Shown piece after piece: positions 50,671-58,635 of a stretch of DNA of 64,000 bases. The position numbers were made by a program, and so were the translations under genes. The notes below the pieces were generated by a model, which saw only the letters and a list, made by a program, of their open reading frames with translations, was not told the DNA's origin and ran no database searches. This stretch comes from a virus: the IMG/VR virus record IMGVR_UViG_3300027754_005796, positions 108,834 through 172,833 of that record. One strand, 5' to 3'. Within the stretch, counting starts at the first letter, position 1, and every line of letters begins with the position of its first letter.

Positions 50671-51129
50671 ATGGAAAATTTAGATTTTCCTCAGCCCACT
50701 AAAATAGTGGTGCGAAAATCTGCTGTTCACGGCTCGGGAGTTTTTGCAACAGCCGACATTGAAGCTGGTGAGTTAGTCGAACGGTGCCCTATGGTTGCCT
50801 TGGAATTTCGCTCCAAGTACCACAAGGATTCCAAGCTTTTTGAATACCTTTACCTCTGTAGCGAACAACTGGCAGAGTATGAGCAGAACGGCGTGACCAT
50901 GTGTATGGTGCTGGGCTACGGGATGATTTACAACCATCAAGACAAACCCAACGCCAATTGGAAATTCAACTGGTCTCAAAATTATGCAGATTTAATCGCA
51001 CAGAGGCCAATCGTGAAGGGTGATGAAATATTCACCTATTATGGCCAATATTATTTCAACACACGAACTAAAATTCAGCATCATCCTGACACCAAGGTTT
51101 TTACTCGTCCAATCTTCAAAAAAAAATGA
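50671..51129 (+). CDS. SET-domain protein (probable protein lysine methyltransferase)
   Basis: 152 residues from ATG 50671, with GGAG upstream. VRKSAVHGSGVFATADIEAG is the start of a SET domain, GMIYNHQDKPNANW (84-97) the SAM-binding NH-x-x-x-PN motif, and IVKGDEIFTYYGQYYF the catalytic GDEL-Y segment with the key Tyr. There is no pre- or post-SET cysteine cluster. SET enzymes methylate lysines of ribosomal, histone-like or other proteins; phage examples are few. Confidence 0.85.
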   Translation: MENLDFPQPTKIVVRKSAVHGSGVFATADIEAGELVERCPMVALEFRSKYHKDSKLFEYLYLCSEQLAEYEQNGVTMCMVLGYGMIYNHQDKPNANWKFNWSQNYADLIAQRPIVKGDEIFTYYGQYYFNTRTKIQHHPDTKVFTRPIFKKK

Positions 51130-51261
51130 TGCCGTGAATATGGCATGAGAATAATGCTGTTGTTATTCCCGCAGACCACTAGGGCTGCTCAAAATATTTA
51201 CAGGCAGAATTTTTTGTTTTCAAATCCCTAGATAAATTAATTGTATATTCTAGGGGATATT

Positions 51262-52314
51262 ATGAAAAGTTTTTTTGAGTTTTACCAACAAATTATTGAC
51301 GAAAGTCAAACTCATGGAATTGATGATCCCATACCTTTGAGTGCAGTTGAAAAAAACAAAGAATTAGCTCAAGCTGCTGCTACTGGCGGTCAAGCTGATG
51401 GCAATCCCACAGATGATGTGATTAAAGCTGTGGAGGCAAAAAATACTGGAACGCCTAGTGTATTAAAACCAACTCAGAGTCAGTTGGTGTCTACAAAAGC
51501 ATTGGGCATGGCTTTTTCCTTTTTAAAAGGGACGATGGACCTTGTTAATATGAGAGCTATAGTTTCACAAGATGATGCAATTATGGATGGACATCATAGA
51601 TGGGGCGCTGCTCTCATGGTCAATCCGAATATGGAGATTGTGACGACTAAAATAAATTTACCATTAGAAAAACTCATTAGTATTTTGAACATTTATACTG
51701 CTGGGAAACTAGGACTTAAAGGAAACAATGCAAAAGGCGAGAGTATTGCAACGGCATTTAATAATGCAGCAGATTTAATACCGAAGTATTTCCAAGAAGG
51801 ATTTAGTAATAATGAAACTACTTTTACTCCGCAAGATGTTGCGAACTGTTTGGCTAAAATTCCCGGTGCTAATGGCGATCCACAGGAAGGCATGAAGATC
51901 ATGGTTGGGAATGCCCAAAAAGCAGCCAAAAATAATTCAACATCCGCTACAGGGTTGGCTAGAATTGATATGCCGGTTATTCCTGAAGATAAAATTGCAG
52001 AATTAGTCAAGGATTTAAGTTCGGGAAATGTTGATCATATAACCCCCCTGAGTCAGGCCGTTCTTGCTGCTGTTAAAAAACATCAGAGCGGAAGTGAATT
52101 GCCAACTCCCGGTACTCCAGCAAAACCCGGCGCTCCAGCAGTACCCGGCGCTCCAGCAGTACCAAAGCCTTTTGGCGCAGCACCTGCTGCTCCCGGCGCT
52201 CCTGTTATTCAAAATGCTTCAACAGAATACTTTGGATATAGCGTTATGGAGCAGATGATGATTCTGTCTGGGATCGTTACCTCCGAACAATTAGATCACA
52301 AAAAAGGAAGATAA
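51262..52314 (+). CDS. ParB/Srx-like protein with targeting motif, paralogue 1
   Basis: 350 residues from ATG 51262. It starts MKSFFEFYQQIIDES, the clearest example of the shared motif, with I-D-E as a possible cleavage site. A ParB-like domain follows with VLKPTQSQLVS and IMDGHHRWGAALM (DGHHRW at 109-114). The C-terminal part carries PGAPAVPG repeats and a tail VMEQMMILSGIVTSEQL. The DGHHRW box is the phosphate-binding and catalytic box of the ParB/sulfiredoxin nuclease family. Next to a rearranged paralogue. Confidence 0.75.
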   Translation: MKSFFEFYQQIIDESQTHGIDDPIPLSAVEKNKELAQAAATGGQADGNPTDDVIKAVEAKNTGTPSVLKPTQSQLVSTKALGMAFSFLKGTMDLVNMRAIVSQDDAIMDGHHRWGAALMVNPNMEIVTTKINLPLEKLISILNIYTAGKLGLKGNNAKGESIATAFNNAADLIPKYFQEGFSNNETTFTPQDVANCLAKIPGANGDPQEGMKIMVGNAQKAAKNNSTSATGLARIDMPVIPEDKIAELVKDLSSGNVDHITPLSQAVLAAVKKHQSGSELPTPGTPAKPGAPAVPGAPAVPKPFGAAPAAPGAPVIQNASTEYFGYSVMEQMMILSGIVTSEQLDHKKGR

Positions 52315-53391
52315 ATGAAAAGTTTTTTTGAGTTTTATCAACACATTAAAGAATTCACAGGAGTGCCCACCCCCGGAGCTCCTGCCGTCCCCGGAGCTCC
52401 TGCCGTCCCCGGAGCTCCTGCCGTCCCCGGAGCTCCTGCCGTCCCCGGAGCTCCTGCCGTCCCCGGAGCTCCTGCTGCCGGTGCTCCCGGCGCTGCTGCC
52501 ACCGCTCCCGGCGCACTACCTGCTAATCCAAAGGAACAACAGTTTGCCGTCGATAATTTTATCCAAGAGATTAAAACGATGATGGGTCAAACTGTGAATC
52601 TAGGAAACTTTGTTAAAAAGTTGAAACAATATATTGGCAAAGAAGACTTTGTCAAAGCTTTGGAGACAAGCGGTCCCGAAGACATATTGGGAGTTGAGAA
52701 AAACAAAGCTATAAGCGTGGCTAAATTAATTCCAACACAAAGTGAAATTTTTCTTGAGAAATCACTTGATAATGGTCTTTTAAACAAATTTGGAAATCTT
52801 GATAAGTTGCTTGCGGGTGACCCCAAAGCAATTTCCGGTGCTGTAATTGTTGCACAGGTTGGAGATAGATACCATATTATTGATGGGCACCATAGATGGT
52901 CACAGTATATCAGTTTCAACAAAGGTGGCCAAGCAAATTGCCATGTTATTTCTGGTTTGAAAACTGCTCTTGAGACTTTGAAAGCTACGCACTTGGCAAT
53001 AGCATTAGTTCTTAAAGATGTGCCTCTCGAAGAAGACAAGGGTACAAATATTTTGACTATGGAAGACAATGCCATCAAGAGTTATGCAGTACAAAAAATT
53101 GACGCTGGTGGTATTTTGCCTGTATTTCAACAAAGCGTGACTTCTCAGCCGATGAATTCCAGCGATGATGCAGGCAACTACATCGTAGGTAACACCCAAG
53201 CTATGAAAGACCAAGCTGGCCAAGCTGCCTCTAAAGAAGAAAGAAATGTGATGCCTCAAACCGGCAAGGCTTCAGGATTTGTAGACGATTTAAGTGCTGG
53301 AAAAGTGAATGTTAAGTTTGATCATCTTGTTTTGGCTGGAGTTCTTACTATTGAACAATATTACGCTATGCCAAGTAAAAAGAAGAAATGA
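52315..53391 (+). CDS. ParB/Srx-like protein with targeting motif, paralogue 2
   Basis: 358 residues; the ATG directly follows the stop of paralogue 1. MKSFFEFYQHIKEF is nearly identical to its neighbour's start. Here the PGAPAV repeat linker comes right after the motif (about 18-55), and the ParB-like domain follows (LIPTQSEIFLEKSL, YHIIDGHHRWSQY, DGHHRW 190-195). The tail (FDHLVLAGVLTIEQYYAM) aligns with the end of paralogue 1. Domain order thus differs between the two copies. Confidence 0.75.
   Translation: MKSFFEFYQHIKEFTGVPTPGAPAVPGAPAVPGAPAVPGAPAVPGAPAVPGAPAAGAPGAAATAPGALPANPKEQQFAVDNFIQEIKTMMGQTVNLGNFVKKLKQYIGKEDFVKALETSGPEDILGVEKNKAISVAKLIPTQSEIFLEKSLDNGLLNKFGNLDKLLAGDPKAISGAVIVAQVGDRYHIIDGHHRWSQYISFNKGGQANCHVISGLKTALETLKATHLAIALVLKDVPLEEDKGTNILTMEDNAIKSYAVQKIDAGGILPVFQQSVTSQPMNSSDDAGNYIVGNTQAMKDQAGQAASKEERNVMPQTGKASGFVDDLSAGKVNVKFDHLVLAGVLTIEQYYAMPSKKKK
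52372..52479 (+). repeat. 18-bp tandem repeat coding for PGAPAV
   Basis: Six units of CCCGGAGCTCCTGCCGTC, five identical and the last altered. Confidence 0.95.
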
Positions 53392-53900
53392 AAACATTCC
53401 AGCAATGGCTCGAAGCTATAGCTCATTTGGCTCATGCCAACTATGACGATGTCTACAGAATAAAAAGGTCTTCTGACGACAATATCAATGCGGTCATGGC
53501 CGTTTTAAAGCCATTTGTGGACCCGAGCAGTCATGAAATTTTGGGTCATGGTCTTAGAAGTCAAGATGATGTAGAGAGAGTTTTCAAGCTCGGTTTACAG
53601 GCTCCAAATCAAATATTTCATCGACTCGTTATGACTGTTTTCGAGTCTGGTGCGCCTTTGGAGCATCAACCTAGAGAAGCATTTGATGGATTGCTTCAAT
53701 GGCCTTTCGCACGCAGACAACACATAGTCTTGATTGCTGCTCCACAAGGGAATCCAGATTCGATTTGGAGACCGATTCGTGATGATGAAGAAAAGTCCTA
53801 TTTGGCAACAGCACTTGGCGGTGTGAAAGTTGCAATTGATCCCGAGCATATACTTGGGGTGTTTGATGCACAAAACATTAGGTTTACTCCAAATGCCTAA
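53388..53900 (+). CDS. Protein with targeting motif, possibly ADP-ribosyltransferase-like
   Basis: 170 residues. MKTFQQWLEAIAHL fits the shared motif. The rest includes HEILGHGLRSQDDVERVFKL, VLIAAPQGNPDSIWRPI and a C-terminal PEHILGVFDAQNIRFTPNA. A histidine-glycine near the start and the closing P-x-x-I-x-G-x-x-D strand faintly recall small ADP-ribosyltransferase toxins, but the match is weak. The start overlaps the previous stop by ATGA. A decayed copy of its 5' part follows. Confidence 0.65.
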   Translation: MKTFQQWLEAIAHLAHANYDDVYRIKRSSDDNINAVMAVLKPFVDPSSHEILGHGLRSQDDVERVFKLGLQAPNQIFHRLVMTVFESGAPLEHQPREAFDGLLQWPFARRQHIVLIAAPQGNPDSIWRPIRDDEEKSYLATALGGVKVAIDPEHILGVFDAQNIRFTPNA

Positions 53901-54085
53901 AATGAAAACACTCCAAATGGCTCGAAGCTATAGCTCATTTGGTTCATGCCAACTATGACGATGTCTACAGAATAAAAAGGTCCTTTGACGACAAGATCAA
54001 TTCCGTCATGACCGTTTTAAAACCCGAGCAGTCATGAAATTTTGGGTCATGGTCTTAGAAGTCAAGATGATGGCGACAGCTTACT
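53901..54085 (+). pseudogene. Decayed duplicate of the 5' part of the preceding gene
   Basis: From the ATG at 53903 about 170 bases match 53388-53570 (for example GGCTCGAAGCTATAGCTCAT and GACGATGTCTACAGAATAAA), with several small deletions and substitutions that break the frame. Only the N-terminal third is present. Confidence 0.9.
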
Positions 54086-54427
54086 AAAAGTAATATCCTG
54101 ATAGTTTTTTGGTGCTGGACATTTGTGATGCAGTATGCTGATGTAGTGCTGATTGATCTTCGCTTAGGCATTATTCAACTCATTGGATTATAGTTCAATG
54201 ATACTTAAAACGAATAGTATAGTTTAAAATATACATGCTTGGCCATGTCTTTTTATATTCATTTTGCTATTCATTTTGCTTAAATTTCTCTGATTTTTAA
54301 GTAAAAAAGCTATTCGTAAAGCTATTCGTAAAGCTATTCGTAAAGCTATTCGTAAAGGTATTCTTTAGAACGATTCTATGTCTAATTATATGTCTAGGTC
54401 TAGCTCAACTAATTGGAGCAATAATCA
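54086..54427 (+). repeat. Low-complexity region with decayed WS-module remnants and 12-bp repeats
   Basis: Holds no intact gene. ATGATACTTAAAACGAAT (54200) and the TTGGAGCAATAATCAATGAA junction at 54411-54430 are remnants of the WS modules. AAAGCTATTCGT occurs four times in tandem (54306-54353), and TATTCATTTTGC twice near 54256. Confidence 0.8.
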
Positions 54428-54649
54428 ATGAACATTAAAACAAATTCATATAGCAACAACAATTGTTTTGGATTTAATAATCCAAAATCTCTATGCTGGT
54501 CCATGTCTAGGTATATGTCTAGGTCTTGGTCTGAGCGTTGGTCTTGGTCTTGGTCTGAGCGTTGGTCTATGTCTTGGTCTTGGTCTTGGTCTGAGCCTAT
54601 GTCTTGGTCTTGGTCTTATTGGTCAAAACATTGGAGTACAGGACAATGA
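54428..54649 (+). CDS. Trp-Ser repeat ORF, locus 2
   Basis: 73 residues. MNIKTNSYSNNNCFGFNNPK, then SMSRYMSRSWSERWSWSWSE and further WS pairs, ending YWSKHWSTGQ. The leader matches the ORF at 19821. The TGA overlaps an ATG (ATGATCCTTAAAATG) just upstream of the kinase gene. Start by ATGA-type overlap with the previous remnant. If translated, the product is extraordinarily rich in Trp and Ser. Confidence 0.4.
   Translation: MNIKTNSYSNNNCFGFNNPKSLCWSMSRYMSRSWSERWSWSWSERWSMSWSWSWSEPMSWSWSYWSKHWSTGQ
54496..54634 (+). repeat. TGGTCT hexamer-rich locus 2
   Basis: Imperfect TGGTCT units with variants ATGTCT, AGGTCT and GAGCGT, ending TCTTGGTCTTATTGGTCAAA as at locus 1 (near 19785). Confidence 0.85.
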
Positions 54650-54684
54650 TCCTTAAAATGAATTCCACTAGAAGGAGACATCTT

Positions 54685-55221
54685 ATGATTCGACGCATTT
54701 GTTTGTTTGGTGCTCCCGGCGCAGGGAAAACAGTTTTAACACATGAATTATTTGTTCATTATAAAAAGCAAGGTAGAAATTGCGAGATTGTTAACGAGTT
54801 GGCACGGGAATGGGCCTATTTGGATCGTCCTATTCAGAGTATGGATCAAATTTATTTGTTTGGAACGCAATTAAACAGAGAAGACAGTTTACTGTCCAGA
54901 AATAAAGTTGACTTCGTCATCTCTGATTCTCCTGTGCTTCTGAACTCATATTATGGAGTCAAAAAAGACGGGGATTTATTTCACAGTTATTTTCAGATGT
55001 ATATGGCTTTCGAGAAGAAGTTCCCAAGTATAAATATTTTTTGTATGAATAATCCTAATTATCTTTTTCACACAGAAGGAAGATTCCATACTCGTGATGA
55101 CGCTGACAACATCAGTCGTGAGATGATTAATTATATGAAAATAAGCAGAGTAGAATATCATGTGCTTCCAAACGAGGGTCGTTTGGAAGCAGCGGTGAAA
55201 ATGTTGGAAGGGAAGATTTAG
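54685..55221 (+). CDS. P-loop kinase/ATPase, NadR-like
   Basis: 178 residues from ATG 54685, with AAGGAG before it; an upstream ATG at 54649 belongs to the WS-module leader. Walker A is GAPGAGKT (9-16). VDFVISDSPVLLNSYYG is a Walker B-type strand as in the AAA_28/NadR-like family, and the C-terminal half has a possible lid segment (FHTRDDADNISREM). Members of this group phosphorylate nucleosides or act as regulators. The substrate is unknown. Confidence 0.75.
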   Translation: MIRRICLFGAPGAGKTVLTHELFVHYKKQGRNCEIVNELAREWAYLDRPIQSMDQIYLFGTQLNREDSLLSRNKVDFVISDSPVLLNSYYGVKKDGDLFHSYFQMYMAFEKKFPSINIFCMNNPNYLFHTEGRFHTRDDADNISREMINYMKISRVEYHVLPNEGRLEAAVKMLEGKI

Positions 55222-55508
55222 TCAAAAAGATTGCGAACACCATTTTCGTCAGTCTGCCCAATATGTTTTTTGATTGGACTCCCATTTTCAAACAAGACTA
55301 GAGCAGGGATGCTTGCTATTCCGTATTTAACGCAAAGATTGCTGTTCTCATCAACATTCACGCCTACGATTTTCTTATCGTTGATGCCTTCAATAATAGC
55401 TTTAAGCTTCAAGCATGGTCCACACCAACTGGCCCAAAAATCCACTAGCACTTGGCCTTGGTAGTTGAGGACTTCGTTCTCGAATTGATGTTCAGATATC
55501 TGCTTCAT
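55218..55508 (-). CDS. Thioredoxin
   Basis: 96 residues. VDFWASWCGPCLKLK carries the WCGPC active site (28-32); VGVNVDENSNLCVKYGIASI includes the cis-Pro loop (SIPALVLFENG). Standard thioredoxin fold, slightly short. It reduces disulphides, and in some phages serves as a polymerase processivity partner. GGAG precedes the ATG. Convergent overlap of 4 bases with the kinase gene. Confidence 0.93.
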   Translation of the reverse strand: MKQISEHQFENEVLNYQGQVLVDFWASWCGPCLKLKAIIEGINDKKIVGVNVDENSNLCVKYGIASIPALVLFENGSPIKKHIGQTDENGVRNLFD

Positions 55509-55567
55509 AGTAATTCTCCAAAAAATATATGGTTTTACAATTCAAAAAAACAGGTTAAAGTGTCTAC

Positions 55568-55918
55568 ATGAAAAAGAGTAAGGAAATGGTTTTTGAAGGC
55601 GTGTCCATTAAGGTGGAGTCATTTTCCCAGCTTATAAGGTTTTCTTTTGGTGAAAAAGACACTTTCGGTGTCATGGTCACCAGAGAAAACGGAGTTGCTT
55701 GGCATGTTTATGGAGACGATGGAAAGAAGCTGGGTACAAATATCGCTGTGCAATTTTCCGATGAAGAGCAAGAAAATCATGCTTTTTGCGTGTGGGCTTT
55801 AAATGTTCTTAAAGCTGATAAGTCCGAACACCAAAGGCTTAAAAACCAAGGATTTCACATAAGCAAGCTTCGATCATTGGACGACGATTGGGAAGCGTCA
55901 TCTTATGACTCTATATAG
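55568..55918 (+). CDS. Unknown protein
   Basis: 116 residues. MVFEGVSIKVESFSQLIRFS, then GVAWHVYGDDGKKLGTNIAV and a helical C-terminus. Likely an alpha/beta domain. Not recognised. It lies 3 bases before the HNH gene. Confidence 0.65.
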   Translation: MKKSKEMVFEGVSIKVESFSQLIRFSFGEKDTFGVMVTRENGVAWHVYGDDGKKLGTNIAVQFSDEEQENHAFCVWALNVLKADKSEHQRLKNQGFHISKLRSLDDDWEASSYDSI

Positions 55919-55921
55919 GTC

Positions 55922-56362
55922 ATGTTTTCTCTTGATGAAAAAGACGGCACTTTTACTTTGTTGTTCGACGGCAGTCCCGTGAACTTTACTGCAAGTAGCC
56001 GTGAAGAGCTTTATGAATTGGCCAGTTCTATTCTTCACTATCTGGAAATGATGGAGGAGCGTGGTAGCACCGCAGCTAGGTCTGGAAAATGGTCAAAAAT
56101 TCGCAACGAATTTGTGACAGAGCATCCTAAATGCGCTGCATGCAACTCTGAAAAAATGATCAATTGCCATCATATTGATCCTTTCAGCGAAAACCCAGAA
56201 AGAGAATTGGATAAAAATAATTTAATTTCTTTGTGTTTTTCATGTCACTTTATATTTGGTCACTTGAAATCTTGGATTAGCCACAACCCTAATGTGGTGC
56301 AGGATTCTGCGTGGTACAACCAAAAAATGTTGCATAGACCTCACAACAATAATTCAGAATGA
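55922..56362 (+). CDS. HNH endonuclease
   Basis: 146 residues. The C-terminal half is a compact HNH: HPKCAACNSE (CxxC), INCHHIDPFSENPERE (HH-D), NNLISLCFSCHFIFGH (NL..LC..CH). All core residues are present. The N-terminal 55 residues are a separate small domain. Probably a small mobile-type or packaging-related nuclease; context does not decide. Confidence 0.8.
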   Translation: MFSLDEKDGTFTLLFDGSPVNFTASSREELYELASSILHYLEMMEERGSTAARSGKWSKIRNEFVTEHPKCAACNSEKMINCHHIDPFSENPERELDKNNLISLCFSCHFIFGHLKSWISHNPNVVQDSAWYNQKMLHRPHNNNSE

Positions 56363-56404
56363 TGTTATATTCATATGTTGACATCTAATTGCATGAGGTG
56401 ATTT

Positions 56405-56914
56405 ATGGGTTATACGACTGAATTTGAAGGGGCTTTCTTTTTCGACAAGCCTCTGAAAGAGCATCATGTTGAATATCTCAAGAAGTTTGCCGATACTCGG
56501 CGCATGGCTCGGAATTTCAAGAAAGCATCTATGATGGCCGACCCTTTGCGGGAGCAAGCTGAATTGCCAATAGGCACCGAAGGTGCTTTTTTTGTTGGTG
56601 GAATTGGCTTTGCTGGGCAAGAGGAAGACGATAGCATCATCGATTACAACCGTCCACCTAAGACACAGCCTAGTTTGTGGTGCAAGTGGGTAGCATCTGA
56701 TGACGGTACTCGACTGTTATGGAACGGCGCTGAGAAGTTCTATTCATACCTTGAGTGGTTGCAATATTTGATTGATACTTTCTTTGAGCCTTGGGGTTAC
56801 AATCTCAATGGCAAAGTTGAGTGGCAGGGAGAAGACCCGCATGATGTTGGAACAATCATCGTTGATGACAATAAAATTATCAACACTACGAAATTGCATC
56901 TTATGACTAAATAA
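56405..56914 (+). CDS. Conserved phage/bacterial protein, unknown
   Basis: 169 residues, GAGGTGATTT before the ATG. MGYTTEFEGAFFFDKPLKEH opens a family I have seen in phage and bacterial genomes as a hypothetical protein. LWCKWVASDDGTRLLWNGAE and WLQYLIDTFFEPWGYNLNG are its conserved parts. The stop lies in CTAAATAAG just before the next gene. Confidence 0.75.
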   Translation: MGYTTEFEGAFFFDKPLKEHHVEYLKKFADTRRMARNFKKASMMADPLREQAELPIGTEGAFFVGGIGFAGQEEDDSIIDYNRPPKTQPSLWCKWVASDDGTRLLWNGAEKFYSYLEWLQYLIDTFFEPWGYNLNGKVEWQGEDPHDVGTIIVDDNKIINTTKLHLMTK

Positions 56915-56918
56915 GTTC

Positions 56919-57644
56919 ATGCAAGGCTTTAGGCAATTTTTGATAGAGTCCGAGTTGACTCTGAAGTACCATGACGAACTGAATTCAAAAATTTGGTCGA
57001 AAGATCAGATTAAGGATGCGGTTCGTCAGCATCTTTTGAAGATTGCTGAACAATGGCGTGTCACCGCTAAAATCCCCAAGTCGGCAATCAAGGACATCCT
57101 GTTGACCGGTGGAAATGCAAACTACAATTACACCAAGTTCAGCGACTTGGATGTGCATCTATTGGTTGACAAGAAATTAATTGCTGATTGTGACAAGGAA
57201 ATCCTTGACGATTATTTGAAAGACAAAAAGTTTCTTTGGACCTTGACGCACGATATAAAAATTTACGGTTTACCAGTTGAGCTTTACGCTCAGGACATTT
57301 CAGAAAAAACTTCCAGCAATCAAGGTGTTTACAGTTTGAAAGATGATCGTTGGATAACCAAGCCCGAGAAGGAAAAAGTAAACCTTGCCGATCCGATTTT
57401 AAAGCGCAAGATTGCATCCTTGAAACACACCATCGACATGTTTATCGGTCAGAAATGCGAAGATGTGGACAAGATGAATGAGTTCAAGGAAAAGCTTAGA
57501 AAAATGCGTTCCGCTGCCATCGAGCGTGGTGGTGAGTTTAGCTTGGAGAATTTAGCTTTCAAGGAGCTCCGCAACCTTGGATACTTAGATAAATTCTCCG
57601 ATTACATCAAGCACTTTGTCAATCTAAGTCTGAGTCTGGGCTAG
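56919..57644 (+). CDS. Nucleotidyltransferase-fold protein with targeting motif
   Basis: 241 residues. MQGFRQFLIESE matches the shared motif with a possible L-I-E cleavage site. The nucleotidyltransferase core is LLTGGNANYNYTKFSDLDVH (GG at 64-65, D78 region) with a third acidic residue in LPVELYAQD. These folds transfer NMP to proteins, nucleic acids or drugs. A protein delivered with phage DNA that carries this domain would be a candidate host-modifying enzyme (inference). It converges on the next gene with a 26-base overlap. Confidence 0.8.
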   Translation: MQGFRQFLIESELTLKYHDELNSKIWSKDQIKDAVRQHLLKIAEQWRVTAKIPKSAIKDILLTGGNANYNYTKFSDLDVHLLVDKKLIADCDKEILDDYLKDKKFLWTLTHDIKIYGLPVELYAQDISEKTSSNQGVYSLKDDRWITKPEKEKVNLADPILKRKIASLKHTIDMFIGQKCEDVDKMNEFKEKLRKMRSAAIERGGEFSLENLAFKELRNLGYLDKFSDYIKHFVNLSLSLG

Positions 57645-58635
57645 TAGCCAGATACCTAAGTGAAAATGCGTCAGGAACATCCACTCCGTATTTATTCCAA
57701 ATTTCTTTGGGGATATTTATAGCTCCAGCAGCCATTGCTGCTGCACTCTCTCTGGTTTTTGGATTATTCATGCGCAGCAGCATGGTGAGAATGTGATCCT
57801 CTTTGACTGGTTTTCCCCAATCGATTTCATCTCTGCGGAATTTAGAATTGACACGGAATGATTTTGTACGCAAGTTGTAAACGATGATGAAATAAAATCC
57901 TTGGCTTTCTGCAACAAATGCCAATTCGCTGGGATTATCTTTCATGTAACCGAAAGTGTTTTCGGTTTTCTTTAATTCTGTTGCTCTTTTTTTTCTATCG
58001 GTCCTGATATCCTTGGCTTGTTGCAGTTCGTCTTGGTACTGTTTTCCAACATCTGACAAATGTTTCTTTTCGTTTGCATCAAGCCAATCTCCTGTTGGTG
58101 CAAGAGGCGAACGCTTTTTATTTTGTTGCAGCCACGCTTTTCTGAGATAAATACGATCACCTCTTGAACCTGTGGAAACCAGCATGTAGCCCTTCGGCAA
58201 TAAAAATCTGGACACAAACAGTTCGTAAGGAATTCGCATATCAACTTCTCTCGGAGAGAAAGTAAATCCGTTTATATGTTGGCCTTCCTGATCTTTCATT
58301 TCGGAAAATTTCAGCAGGGCTTCGAGCATCTTGATGTAGATTTTGGATGAGGATGCACCAGCCATGCCAGTCAAGTTAAAGCGTTGTGGACCCGTAAAAT
58401 CAATGTTGTAAACATTCGGCACTCGCACTTGTTCTCCAAACAGACCCACGCTGTCAACACGGTTGATTTCCACTTCAAAATATTGTTTGACCGGACCTTT
58501 GGGTGTTTGTATTTCAACATTAAAGCGGTAGCCGTAATCGTCGGTGCCTGTCTTTCGCAGGCGAACTCCCGAAATATCCCTGTCCATCAAGTCAATGAAT
58601 GCTTCATGGAATTGAAAGAATTCTTTGAAATTCAT
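57619..58635 (-). CDS. Targeting-motif protein with shared domain, paralogue
   Basis: 338 residues. MNFKEFFQFHEAF, then a domain with YNIDFTGPQRFNLTGMAG, SSKIYIKMLEALLKFSEM, INGFTFSPREVDMRIPYELF and YMLVSTGSRGDRIYLRKAWL. The same order (DFxGPxxFN, IYxxML, FS, a basic close) is found in the proteins at 58632, 40330 and 38680. The C-terminal 100 residues are charged and unlike the others. The start overlaps the stop of the upstream gene by ATGA. Confidence 0.7.
   Translation of the reverse strand: MNFKEFFQFHEAFIDLMDRDISGVRLRKTGTDDYGYRFNVEIQTPKGPVKQYFEVEINRVDSVGLFGEQVRVPNVYNIDFTGPQRFNLTGMAGASSSKIYIKMLEALLKFSEMKDQEGQHINGFTFSPREVDMRIPYELFVSRFLLPKGYMLVSTGSRGDRIYLRKAWLQQNKKRSPLAPTGDWLDANEKKHLSDVGKQYQDELQQAKDIRTDRKKRATELKKTENTFGYMKDNPSELAFVAESQGFYFIIVYNLRTKSFRVNSKFRRDEIDWGKPVKEDHILTMLLRMNNPKTRESAAAMAAGAINIPKEIWNKYGVDVPDAFSLRYLATSPDSDLD

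Noticed and set aside
54306-54353. AAAGCTATTCGT repeats considered as replication iterons
   Set aside because: Only four direct 12-bp copies, inside a decaying low-complexity region next to broken genes; no AT-rich unwinding element or initiator gene nearby.
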